From Pseudorhizobium flavum (GTDB lineage Bacteria > Pseudomonadota > Alphaproteobacteria > Rhizobiales > Rhizobiaceae): DNA of 64,000 nucleotides. Below are positions 49,022-57,711 of this stretch, piece by piece. The notes beneath the pieces were generated by a model. It searched no databases. It was not told the origin of the DNA and worked only from the letters and a program-made list of their open reading frames with translations. The stretch covers positions 1,364,001-1,428,000 of the forward strand of contig NZ_LR723670.1 in the NCBI RefSeq assembly GCF_902502825.2, written 5' to 3'. Both the position numbers and the translations under genes were made by a program. Numbering within the stretch: position 1 is the first letter of the stretch; every line of letters begins with the position of its first letter.

Positions 49022-49300
49022 ATGAACAAGACTGAGCTCGTTACGGCTGTTGCCGAAAAGGCTGGCCTCTCCAAGGCTGACGCAGCTTCGGCAGTTGACG
49101 CTGTATTTGACACCGTTCAGGCCGAACTGAAGAACGGCGGCGATATCCGTCTGGCCGGTTTCGGCAGCTTCTCCGTTTCTCGTCGCGAAGCCTCGAAGGG
49201 CCGTAACCCGTCGACGGGCGCCGAAGTGGACATCCCGGCCCGCAACGTGCCGAAGTTCTCGGCCGGCAAGGGCCTGAAGGACGCCGTCAACGGCAAGTAA
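49022..49300 (+). CDS. hupB: DNA-binding protein HU
   Basis: Nucleoid protein of 92 residues. MNKTELVTAVAEKAGLSK and the arm GRNPSTGAEVDIPARNVPKFSAGK are typical HU-beta. It is the second HU/IHF-family gene in the window, but unlike ihfA it has no C-terminal extension and should bind DNA without sequence choice. The clpP-clpX-lon-hupB order is widespread in proteobacteria. Confidence 0.97.
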   Translation: MNKTELVTAVAEKAGLSKADAASAVDAVFDTVQAELKNGGDIRLAGFGSFSVSRREASKGRNPSTGAEVDIPARNVPKFSAGKGLKDAVNGK

Positions 49301-49324
49301 GCTGCTGCGTCACATGAATTCTCG

Positions 49325-49348
49325 AGGCCCGGCTTGCCGGGCCTTTTT
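49325..49348 (+). terminator. Terminator of hupB
   Basis: AGGCCCGGC and GCCGGGCCT with five T form a short strong hairpin, 24 bases after the hupB stop. Confidence 0.85.
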
Positions 49349-49390
49349 CGTTTTTCGAAGGCTCTCTTAGAAGCTTCTAAGGTGCTCCGC

Positions 49391-49408
49391 CTGTCATCTG
49401 CCTGTCAT
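49391..49408 (+). promoter_or_regulatory. Perfect PHO box upstream of the phytase-like gene
   Basis: CTGTCATCTGCCTGTCAT consists of two identical CTGTCAT units at an exact 11-base period, matching the PhoB consensus in all 14 positions. It ends 50 bases before the ATG of the secreted esterase-like protein. Confidence 0.85.
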
Positions 49409-49458
49409 GCAGGTGCCGCAAAAGCGCCCCTGTTCCATCATGGACAGGAGGGCTTCCC

Positions 49459-51648
49459 ATGAAAATTTCCATGACCGCCGCGCTCGCAGCGGCCTTGTTC
49501 GCCTCCGCTGCTTTTCCAGCAGCAGCCGAGCCGTTCTTCAATCGCATCGCAACCTTCCCTGTCGCCAGCAATCTCGGCGAGGGTGAAGACAAGGCGACGT
49601 CCTCGGAGATCATCACCGCCACCCCTGACGGCAACACGCTCATCTACTCCGACGCGCCGGGCGGCACGATCGGGTTCATCGACATTACCGACCCCAGGTC
49701 GCCGAAGGCCGGCGGCTCCATCGCGATCGACGGCGAGCCGAATTCGGTGGCGGCGGTTGGCGAGAAGGTACTGGTCACTATCGATCGCACCGAGGACATG
49801 ACGAAGCCAGCTGGCGACCTTGGCGTTGTCGATGTCGCTTCGAGAAAGCTGGAGAACACCTGCGATCTTGGCGGCCAGCCCGACTCGGTCGTCGTTTCTC
49901 CAGATGGAACCTTCGCAGCAATCGCGATCGAAAACCAGCGCGACGAGGAATTGAACGACGGAGCATTACCGCAACTGCCGGCCGGCGAACTGCTGATCCT
50001 CTCGCTGAACGACGGCACCCCTGCCTGCGATAGCATCAAGCGCGTCGATCTCACCGGGCTCGCGACGGTTGCCCCGGAAGACCCGGAGCCGGAGTTCGTC
50101 AACATCAATGCTGACGGCGAGATCGCCGTAACGTTGCAGGAAAACAACCACATCGTCATCGTCGACAGCAAGACGGCAACGGTCAGCGGTCACTTCACCG
50201 CCGGCACGGTCGATCTCGACGGCATCGATACCAAGAGCGACGGCGCACTGGAGTTTACCGGCAGGATCGATGGCGTGCCGCGTGAGCCGGATTCGGTGAA
50301 GTGGCTGGGGACAGACCGTCTGGTCGTCGCCAATGAGGGCGACTACAAGGGCGGTTCGCGTGGCTTCACGATCTTCGACCGCTCCGGCAAGGTGCTCTAT
50401 GACGCCGGTGCCTCCCTGGAGCGCGAAGTCGCACGCATCGGCCATTTCCTGGACAAGCGGGCCAAGAGCAAGGGCATAGAACCCGAAGGCATGGAAGCGG
50501 CCAAGTTCGGCGACCAGCAGTATTTCTTCGTCCTGCTGGAGCGTGCCTCCCTCATGGCGGTCTACAAGGATACAGGCGGCGAACCGGAACTCGTGCAGCT
50601 TCTGCCGTCCGGCATCTCGCCGGAAGGTGCTGTCGCCATCCCGGCCCGTAACCTGGTCGCCTCCGCCAACGAGGTTGATCTCGGCGAGGATGGCGGTGCC
50701 CGCTCGCACGTGATGATCTACCAACTGACTGAAGCCGAGAAGGCATACCCCACCATCGTGTCCAACGACGTCGACGGCACGCCCATCGGCTGGGGCGCGC
50801 TCTCCGGTCTTGTCGGCGATGCGGAGAAAGACGGGATCCTCTATGCCGTCAGCGACAGCTTCTATGGCATGCAGCCTTCCATCTTCACCATCGATGCCAG
50901 CAGGAAACCCGCCGAGATCACGGGCGTCACCCGCATCACGCGTGGCGGCCAGCCGGCCCAGAAGCTGGACATCGAAGGCATCGCGCTCGACGGGAAGGGC
51001 GGCTTCTGGCTCGCTTCCGAGGGTGACAGTGCCAAGTTCGTCGGCCACGGCATCTACAACGTCAATGCGAAGGGCGAGATCAAGGCGGAGATTGCCTTGC
51101 CTGTCGAATTGCTTGCAGGCCAGACCCGGTTCGGGCTGGAAGGGATCACGACGATCGGCGAGGGCGACAAGCTGACGCTCTGGATGGCCGTCCAGCGCGA
51201 ATGGAAGGACGACGAGAAGGGCACCGTCAAGCTGCTTTCCTACAAGCCGTCGTCAAAGGAGTGGGGCGCTGTCCGTTATCCGCTCGAGAAGACGGAAGAA
51301 GGGTGGGTCGGCCTGTCCGAAATCACCGCCCATGGCGACCATGTCTACATCATCGAGCGCGACAACCTGATCGGCGACAAGGCAAAGCTCAAGAAGCTCT
51401 ACCGCGTCGCCATCGCCGACCTGAAGCCGGCCAAGCTCGGCGAGGCGTTGCCGCTGGTTGCAAAGGAAGAAGTCCATGACTTCATTCCGGGCCTTAGGTC
51501 TGCAACCAACGGATATGTCGTCGACAAACTTGAAGGCTTCGCCTTCGACAAGTCCGGCAAGGCTTTTGCCGTGACGGACAATGACGGTGTTGACGATTCT
51601 TCGGGTGAGACGCTGTTTTTCCCGGTGACCATCAATGCCATCAACTGA
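49459..51648 (+). CDS. Secreted phytase-like esterase, likely Pho regulon member
   Basis: 729-residue exported protein with a signal peptide (cleavage near AAAE, residue 23). The N-terminal half is a beta-propeller-like region (IGFIDITDPRSPKAGGSIAIDGEPNSVAA, then PDSVVVSPDGTFAAIAIENQRDE). The C-terminal half, from about residue 430, fits the esterase-like-activity-of-phytase family with GWGALSGL, KLDIEGIALDGKGGFWLASEGD and EGFAFDKSGKAFAVTDNDGVDDSSGET. It may release phosphate from organic phosphates in the periplasm. It stands alone behind a perfect PHO box. Confidence 0.87.
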   Translation: MKISMTAALAAALFASAAFPAAAEPFFNRIATFPVASNLGEGEDKATSSEIITATPDGNTLIYSDAPGGTIGFIDITDPRSPKAGGSIAIDGEPNSVAAVGEKVLVTIDRTEDMTKPAGDLGVVDVASRKLENTCDLGGQPDSVVVSPDGTFAAIAIENQRDEELNDGALPQLPAGELLILSLNDGTPACDSIKRVDLTGLATVAPEDPEPEFVNINADGEIAVTLQENNHIVIVDSKTATVSGHFTAGTVDLDGIDTKSDGALEFTGRIDGVPREPDSVKWLGTDRLVVANEGDYKGGSRGFTIFDRSGKVLYDAGASLEREVARIGHFLDKRAKSKGIEPEGMEAAKFGDQQYFFVLLERASLMAVYKDTGGEPELVQLLPSGISPEGAVAIPARNLVASANEVDLGEDGGARSHVMIYQLTEAEKAYPTIVSNDVDGTPIGWGALSGLVGDAEKDGILYAVSDSFYGMQPSIFTIDASRKPAEITGVTRITRGGQPAQKLDIEGIALDGKGGFWLASEGDSAKFVGHGIYNVNAKGEIKAEIALPVELLAGQTRFGLEGITTIGEGDKLTLWMAVQREWKDDEKGTVKLLSYKPSSKEWGAVRYPLEKTEEGWVGLSEITAHGDHVYIIERDNLIGDKAKLKKLYRVAIADLKPAKLGEALPLVAKEEVHDFIPGLRSATNGYVVDKLEGFAFDKSGKAFAVTDNDGVDDSSGETLFFPVTINAIN

Positions 51649-51664
51649 AGGGAGCCAATAAGCG

Positions 51665-51695
51665 AGAAGGCCGGGCGGCAAGCCCGGCCTTCTGT
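51665..51695 (+). terminator. Terminator between the phytase-like and aldo/keto reductase genes
   Basis: GAAGGCCGGGC, loop GGCAA, GCCCGGCCTTC is an 11-bp stem followed by TGTGTTTC. It lies between convergent genes and may serve both. Confidence 0.75.
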
Positions 51696-51718
51696 GTTTC
51701 TCGGTTCTCCCGGCTGAA

Positions 51719-52705
51719 CTACCAGCGCTGGTGAACGTGCGGCGCGATGAGCCGGGCATAGATTTCCTTTGTTGCGGTGATCACGTCATCCGAAATGGCT
51801 GCAAACTCCGCGGCCGCTGCATTGGCGCGCGCTTGCTCCGCGTTGCGGGCGCCTGGAATGACGACGGTCACGGCCTCGTTCATCAGGATCCACTTGAGCG
51901 CGAAAGCGGCCATGGACGCGCCCTGCGGCACCAGCTTCCGAACCTCTTCCACCGCCTGCAGGCCCACTTCCAAGGGCACTCCGGCAAAGGTTTCGCCCAC
52001 ATCAAACGCCTCGCCATGACGGTTGAACTGGCGATGGTCGTCACTGGCGAATATCGTGTCCCTGGTGATCTTGCCGGACAAGAGGCCGCTCGCCAGCGGC
52101 ACGCGGACGATGACCGCGACGTCCTTTCGCTTTGCCTCCTTGAAAAACAGGTCGGCTGGTCGCTGGCGGAAGATGTTGTAGATGATCTGGATGCTGACGA
52201 CGTCCGGATACTCGATCGCCTTTAGCGCCTCCTCCACCTTCTCCACGCTAACGCCGTAGTTCCTGATCTTGCCGGCCCGGCGCAGGTCGTCCAGCGCTCC
52301 GAAGACCTCCGGCCGGTAGAGGACTTCCGTCGGCGGGCAGTGAAGCTGCACCAGGTCGAGGCTGTCGACGCCGAGGTTCGATAGGCTGCGGTCGATGAAG
52401 GCTTCGAGGTTCGCCTTGGTGTACCCCTCGGCATTGTGCGGATCGAGCCGGCGGCCGGCCTTGGTGGCGATCATCGGCCGTTCGCCGCCGCGCGCCTTCA
52501 GAACACTTGAAATGATCTTCTCCGAGCGTCCGTCGCCATAGACGTCAGCCGTGTCGATGAAGGTCACGCGGGCATCGAGAGCTGCTTCAAGTGCTGCCCG
52601 GCCATCGGCTTCGCTGACATCGCCCCAGGAGCCGCCGATCTGCCAGGCGCCGAACCCGACTTCGCTGACGGTGAACGATGTGCGGCCGAATGCGTGCTGT
52701 CTCAT
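51719..52705 (-). CDS. Aldo/keto reductase
   Basis: 328-residue NADPH-dependent oxidoreductase with a TIM barrel. The catalytic set Asp-Tyr-Lys-His is visible as TFIDTADVYGDG, MIATKAGRR and VQLHCPP. The C-terminal cofactor part is VVIPGARNAEQARANAAAAEF. It belongs to the AKR11/12-like group with no known substrate here. Confidence 0.93.
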   Translation of the reverse strand: MRQHAFGRTSFTVSEVGFGAWQIGGSWGDVSEADGRAALEAALDARVTFIDTADVYGDGRSEKIISSVLKARGGERPMIATKAGRRLDPHNAEGYTKANLEAFIDRSLSNLGVDSLDLVQLHCPPTEVLYRPEVFGALDDLRRAGKIRNYGVSVEKVEEALKAIEYPDVVSIQIIYNIFRQRPADLFFKEAKRKDVAVIVRVPLASGLLSGKITRDTIFASDDHRQFNRHGEAFDVGETFAGVPLEVGLQAVEEVRKLVPQGASMAAFALKWILMNEAVTVVIPGARNAEQARANAAAAEFAAISDDVITATKEIYARLIAPHVHQRW

Positions 52706-52812
52706 GTCTACCTCCGATGCCTATCCACAGGCCTGTGCGGCGGATGCTTCCGCCATGCCTGCGCTTTGCCTAAAACACCTGCTCAGGTCACACAACAAAA
52801 GCAAGCGATTCG

Positions 52813-54051
52813 ATGTCCTCCTTCTCCTTCATCCATGCCGCCGACCTGCATCTCGGCAGCCCATTCCAAGGGCTGGCGATGAAGGATGCCGCTGTGGCCG
52901 AAATGTTCATGGAGGCAAGCCGTCGCGCCTTCACGGCCTTGGTAAACCAGGCAATAGACCGAAATGTCGATTTTCTCCTGATTGCCGGCGACGTCTATGA
53001 CGGCGACTGGAAGGACAACAAGATCGGTCTCTTCTTCAACCGTGAGCTGGCGCGGCTCGATCGGGCGGGAATTCCTGTCTTCCTGCTGAAGGGCAACCAC
53101 GATGCGGAAAGCGTCATCACCAAGACCATCACGCTGCCGCAGAATGTCCGCGAGTTCCCCGTCAACAAGCCGGGCACGTTCACGCTCAATCGCCTGAAGG
53201 TCGCGCTGCACGGACAGGGCTTTGCGGAGCGCTCTGCGACGGAGAACCTCGCGCGGGGCTATCCGCCGCCGCAGCCAGGTTGGTTCAACATCGGCGTCCT
53301 CCACACCTCGCTGACGGGGCGTGAGCCGCATGCGCCTTACGCCCCTTGTTCGGTCGAGGACCTGCGCTCGCGCGGCTACGACTATTGGGCGCTAGGCCAT
53401 GTCCATGACTACGAGGTCGTCTCGGACAATCCGCCGATCATCTTTCCCGGCAACCTCCAGGGGCGCTCGATTCGCGAGCAGGGGGCGAAGGGGGCGGTCC
53501 TTGTCTCCGTGGAAGACGGGACAGTCACCCATGAGCGGATGATCACCGACAGCGCCCGCTTTGCGCAGAAGTCGGTACCGGTCGAAGCCGAGGACGACCT
53601 GCCGGCTATCCTCCGGCGCATCGAGGCGGCGCTGGAGAACGTTGCGGATGAGATGGAGGGGCGACCACTGGCGCTGCGTATCCGACTGACGGGCAGAAGC
53701 AGCTATCGTCGCGAGCTGCTTGCCCGCGCGCAGGATTTCCGGGACGAGGCGCAGGCTGCCTGCCACCGTTGCCACGAGGATGTCTGGCTGGAGAAGGTGG
53801 AGGTTCGGGTTCAGGATGCCGGCGGGGCAGGGAGCGTGGGTGGTCAGCAATCCCTTGGGCTGGACGGCCTGCTTGCGCTCGAAACGCTGCCGGTTGAACT
53901 GCTGGCGGAGGCTCAGGCAAGGATCGCCGAGATTGCGGCGCGGCTGCCCGGCGGCCTCGGCGCACAGGACGTGGCGCTTGGCGACGACGCCGAAACGCTG
54001 CTCGCCGAAGCGCGGGATATTCTGCTCGCACGGGCAGGAGGATCCCGCTGA
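52813..54051 (+). CDS. YhaO-type DNA repair exonuclease (SbcD-like)
   Basis: 412-residue metallophosphoesterase. The five-motif calcineurin-like site is visible in order: AADLHLG, GDVYDGDW, GNHDAE, LHTSL and GHVHDY. It resembles SbcD/Mre11, with a C-terminal region (from about 290) that would contact its ATPase partner. Its stop overlaps the start of the next gene by one base, so both are made as a pair. Confidence 0.88.
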   Translation: MSSFSFIHAADLHLGSPFQGLAMKDAAVAEMFMEASRRAFTALVNQAIDRNVDFLLIAGDVYDGDWKDNKIGLFFNRELARLDRAGIPVFLLKGNHDAESVITKTITLPQNVREFPVNKPGTFTLNRLKVALHGQGFAERSATENLARGYPPPQPGWFNIGVLHTSLTGREPHAPYAPCSVEDLRSRGYDYWALGHVHDYEVVSDNPPIIFPGNLQGRSIREQGAKGAVLVSVEDGTVTHERMITDSARFAQKSVPVEAEDDLPAILRRIEAALENVADEMEGRPLALRIRLTGRSSYRRELLARAQDFRDEAQAACHRCHEDVWLEKVEVRVQDAGGAGSVGGQQSLGLDGLLALETLPVELLAEAQARIAEIAARLPGGLGAQDVALGDDAETLLAEARDILLARAGGSR

Positions 54052-57000
54052 TGCGCTTCGACCGTCTGGACATCCTCCGCTATGGCGCTCTTGCCGATCG
54101 CAGTCTTGTCTTTTGCCCGGATGCCCGGCTGCACATCGTCTACGGGCCGAACGAGGCGGGCAAGTCGTCCGCGCTCTCTGCAATTTCCGACCTGCTGTTC
54201 GGTTTCCCGGAGCGGACGCCCTACGGCTTCAAGAGCGACGCCGCCAGCCTTCGGATCGGCGCGCTGATTTCGTCGCGTGGGGGCGCATCCCTCGAGTTCC
54301 GCCGACGCAAAGGCCGCAAGGGAACACTTCTTGCCGCGAGCGATCCGGAGGAAGCCTTGGCCGACGATGCGCTTGCGCCCTTTCTCGGGACGCTGACGCG
54401 CGACGTCTTCGAGCGCGCCTTCGGCTTGAACTCGTCGACGCTGCGCGCCGGCGGCGACAGTATGCTGAAGAGCGGCGGCGAAATCGGCAACCTGCTTTTC
54501 TCGGCCGCCTCCGGCCTCACCGGTCTGGCCGACATGCGGAAAGGCCTGGAGGCCGAGGCCGATAGTATCTATGCGCCTAGGAAATCCAAGGACCGGCTCT
54601 TCTATCAGGTGCTCGATGCCCACGAAGAAGCGCGCCGGGCAGAGCGCGAGAATGAGCTGAAATCAGGCGACTGGAAAAAGCTGGTTGCGGAGCAGAACGA
54701 CCTGGAGACCGAGCTGGCCAGTGTGCTGACAGCGCGGCAGGAGAACATCCGTCGGCTCGAGCACTTGCGCATGCTGCAACGGCTGGACCCGATCATTCGC
54801 GAAATCGATCGTGAGCGGGAGCAGATTGCGCAGTACGAATGGCTGGCCAACCAGCCGGCGGACCTCGAGCCGCGGCTCGCCTCGCTGCTCGAGCGTTTGC
54901 GCGAGAACGAGGCGGCAACCCGGCGCGGGGAAGGCGATCTTGCACGGCTCCACGACGAGATCGCCGCCATCCATGTCGACGATGCGCTGCTTGCCGCGTC
55001 GGCCGCCATCATGTCGGCCTACTCGGACAAGGGCGTGTATGCCAAGGCGCGTGAGGACATTGCGCGTGTTCGGGGCGAGGCGGATGACTACGACCAGCGA
55101 CTCGCGGATGCGGCCCGACGTCTCGGCCTTGCCCTTTCCGACCTGGAAGGCCGTCAGCCACCCGATGCCGAGCTTGCACGCCTGCGTTCGCTGCTGGACG
55201 AGGGGACGGACCTCGACCGCATGCTGCGGGATACCCGGCAGCGGATGGAAGAGCATCACGACGCGTTGCGGGACATGCGAAAGGCGGTAGGGGCGACGCA
55301 TCTCGTTGATCCGAAGCCATGGGCTGAGCAACTGGCTGCGCTGCGGCCGGATCTGGTGGAAATCCAGCGACTGGAGGCGCTGCAGGTGAAGCTTGCCCGC
55401 GTCGAAGCGGACCTGGCCACGGCCACGGCGCGCCTCGATCCCGCTGTCTCCGACCTGCGGACACTTGCTTCCGCGCCGCTGCCCGATGCAGCTGAAATCT
55501 CCGCCCACAGGCGCATGCTCGATACGGCGCGGGTCGAGGCGAAGGAGGTCGAGGGACGTCTCGCCACCCTCGACGGAGAGGCCGCACGAATCCGCCGCGA
55601 ACTGGCGGCGCTGGAAGTCGCGGGACCCGTCGTTTCCCGGGAGCAAATCGCGACAAGCCGGGCCGAACGCGACCGTCAGTTCGGCATCGCCCGCAAGACA
55701 TCCGATGCGGCCAGCTTTGATAGCCTGGCAGTCGGGATCGCGCAGGCGGACCGGCTTGCCGATGCAGCTCTTGCCGATGCCGAGCGGGTCACCCGGCACG
55801 CGCAGTTGACGCTGCGACAAGGGGAACTGGAACGGGAACTTGCGGAGGCACGTGACGCGCTGCGCCTCGCCGAGATCATGCTCTCCGATGCCGTGACCGC
55901 CTACGAGGATGCCTTCCGCGCGTCGGGTATCCAGCCAGCCGCGCCTGAACGCATGATCGATTGGCGCCGGGCGTTGGAGGACTGTTTCCGGCAACTCCGC
56001 GAAATCGATCTTCTCCATGACGAGATGGAGGTATTGCGGCTGAGGGAGGAGGCGGTGCGGCCGGCCCTCCTGTCGATTGCGGATGCAGTGGCGCTCGCAG
56101 CAGTGGCCCTCCCGACCGTGGCGCTTGGCCGGGGGCTGGAGCGCAGGTTGTCGGAGATCGGCCAGGAATGGCTGGACAGTCGCAGTAGCGAGACGAAACG
56201 GGCAATGGCAGAGGAGGCGATCGGCCGGCTCGAGAAGCGCGAACGCGAGTTGATGGGCGACGTGAGCGCCTGGCAGCGCAAGTTCTCTGCCGCAGCCGTT
56301 GCTGTCGGTCTGCCCGAGGATGCCGATCCGCCCATGGCACTGGCCGCACTGGAGGCATGGCGCACGGTGCCGGGACTTCTCTCCGAACGCGAGAACCGCC
56401 AGCGGCGCGTTCGTGGGATGGTGCGCGATATGGAGGCCTTCGAGACATCAGTCGGCAGGCTGGTGGCCTCGGCCGCACCCGACCTTGCCGCCATTCCCGC
56501 CGATGTTGCAGCCGGCCTGCTACATGAGCGGGTCCTGGAGGCAACGAACGAGAACAAGCGGCGCGAATCGCTGTCCGATCAGTTGGAGCGGCTTGAACTT
56601 TCCCTCGTGCGGCTGGCAGCCGAGGAGGCGGAACTTGCGACCGAGGCTGCGGCGGTGGCCGCGGACCTGGGCCGCCACGTGTCCGATTTCCCGCAGGTGC
56701 TGGAGGATCTGCACGAGCGCCACCGCCTACAAATCGCGCTCAGGCAATGCCGCGACCGTTTCGCCGAGCATGCCGATGGAGCATCGGAGGATGAGATCCG
56801 CGTCGCCCTAGCCGATTTTGATCGCGTGGAGGCGGTGCTCGAGGTCGAGCGCCTTGGACGCGAGGAGGATCAACTGATCGAGCGTATGAACGGGCTCGGC
56901 ATTGCCAAGGCCGACAATGAGCGCCGGCGCCGAGAACTCGAAACCGGCGTGGGCGCCGAGCGCGCCGTCTTCCAGAAGCTTGCGGCCGAAACCGAGGCCA

Positions 57001-57491
57001 AGGAGCTTGCGCGCCGCTGGGTCGTGCTGAAGCTTGCCGCGAGCCTTCTCTCCTCCTCTATGGAGAGTTATCGCGAGCGGCAGGCGGATCCGGTGATGAA
57101 GCGGGCAGGGGAGCTGTTTGCAGGCCTGACAGGTGACCGTTTCTCGCGCCTTCTGCAGCTCTACGACGAGCAGGACGAACTGCAGCTTGCCGTCGAGCGT
57201 CAGACGGGCGAGCAGGTGCCGCTATCGGGCCTCAGCGAAGGGACGGGTGACCAGCTATACCTCGCGCTACGTCTCGCCTTCCTGGAGGACTACTGCCGCC
57301 GCAACGAACCTGCGCCGCTCGTTCTCGACGACATCTTCCAGACCTTCGACGACGAGCGTACCGCCGCGGCCCTCCGCACGCTGTCCGCCGCCAGCGAGAC
57401 GCACCAGACGCTTCTCTTCACGCACCATGACAGCGTGGTGCAGGCAGCGCGCCGCGAACTGGGAGAGGGCGTCGATCTCGTAGCCTTGTGA
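54051..57491 (+). CDS. YhaN-type AAA ATPase, SbcC/Rad50-like
   Basis: 1146-residue SMC-like protein. Walker A is GPNEAGKS (residues 32-39) and the C-terminal half has signature LSEGTGDQLYLALRLA, then Walker B LVLDDIFQTFDDE near residue 1090 and switch LFTHHD. Two long coiled-coil arms separate these. The Rad50/SbcC zinc-hook CxxC is absent: the few Cys are scattered. With YhaO it should act on DNA ends, but the substrate is unknown. Confidence 0.88.
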   Translation: MRFDRLDILRYGALADRSLVFCPDARLHIVYGPNEAGKSSALSAISDLLFGFPERTPYGFKSDAASLRIGALISSRGGASLEFRRRKGRKGTLLAASDPEEALADDALAPFLGTLTRDVFERAFGLNSSTLRAGGDSMLKSGGEIGNLLFSAASGLTGLADMRKGLEAEADSIYAPRKSKDRLFYQVLDAHEEARRAERENELKSGDWKKLVAEQNDLETELASVLTARQENIRRLEHLRMLQRLDPIIREIDREREQIAQYEWLANQPADLEPRLASLLERLRENEAATRRGEGDLARLHDEIAAIHVDDALLAASAAIMSAYSDKGVYAKAREDIARVRGEADDYDQRLADAARRLGLALSDLEGRQPPDAELARLRSLLDEGTDLDRMLRDTRQRMEEHHDALRDMRKAVGATHLVDPKPWAEQLAALRPDLVEIQRLEALQVKLARVEADLATATARLDPAVSDLRTLASAPLPDAAEISAHRRMLDTARVEAKEVEGRLATLDGEAARIRRELAALEVAGPVVSREQIATSRAERDRQFGIARKTSDAASFDSLAVGIAQADRLADAALADAERVTRHAQLTLRQGELERELAEARDALRLAEIMLSDAVTAYEDAFRASGIQPAAPERMIDWRRALEDCFRQLREIDLLHDEMEVLRLREEAVRPALLSIADAVALAAVALPTVALGRGLERRLSEIGQEWLDSRSSETKRAMAEEAIGRLEKRERELMGDVSAWQRKFSAAAVAVGLPEDADPPMALAALEAWRTVPGLLSERENRQRRVRGMVRDMEAFETSVGRLVASAAPDLAAIPADVAAGLLHERVLEATNENKRRESLSDQLERLELSLVRLAAEEAELATEAAAVAADLGRHVSDFPQVLEDLHERHRLQIALRQCRDRFAEHADGASEDEIRVALADFDRVEAVLEVERLGREEDQLIERMNGLGIAKADNERRRRELETGVGAERAVFQKLAAETEAKELARRWVVLKLAASLLSSSMESYRERQADPVMKRAGELFAGLTGDRFSRLLQLYDEQDELQLAVERQTGEQVPLSGLSEGTGDQLYLALRLAFLEDYCRRNEPAPLVLDDIFQTFDDERTAAALRTLSAASETHQTLLFTHHDSVVQAARRELGEGVDLVAL

Positions 57492-57613
57492 GGCTTGCCG
57501 GTTGCGGCGGCGGGACAAACCTGCCTGATGGTGGCGACCACAGATCCGGAGGGATCGGCAGCACTAATCGAACGGGTAGCGGGCGATCCAGGACGAGGCT
57601 TTCGCGTGCGCCG

Positions 57614-57661
57614 CTGTCATTTGCCTGAAACACAGCGGTGGTGATGTCGCATTCCTGTCAC
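57614..57661 (+). promoter_or_regulatory. Two PHO-like boxes upstream of the GT21 gene
   Basis: CTGTCAT-TTGC-CTGAAAC (57614) and ATGTCGC-ATTC-CTGTCAC (57644) each have one strong and one weak half-site at the 11-base period. They score 11 and 10 of 14. They are weaker than the phytase box and no clear -10 follows, so PhoB binding is only suggested. Confidence 0.4.
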
Positions 57662-57711
57662 GGTTATTCCCGCGGGGCGTTCTTGCGGGGCCGGTGCCGC
57701 CGGAGTGTTTC

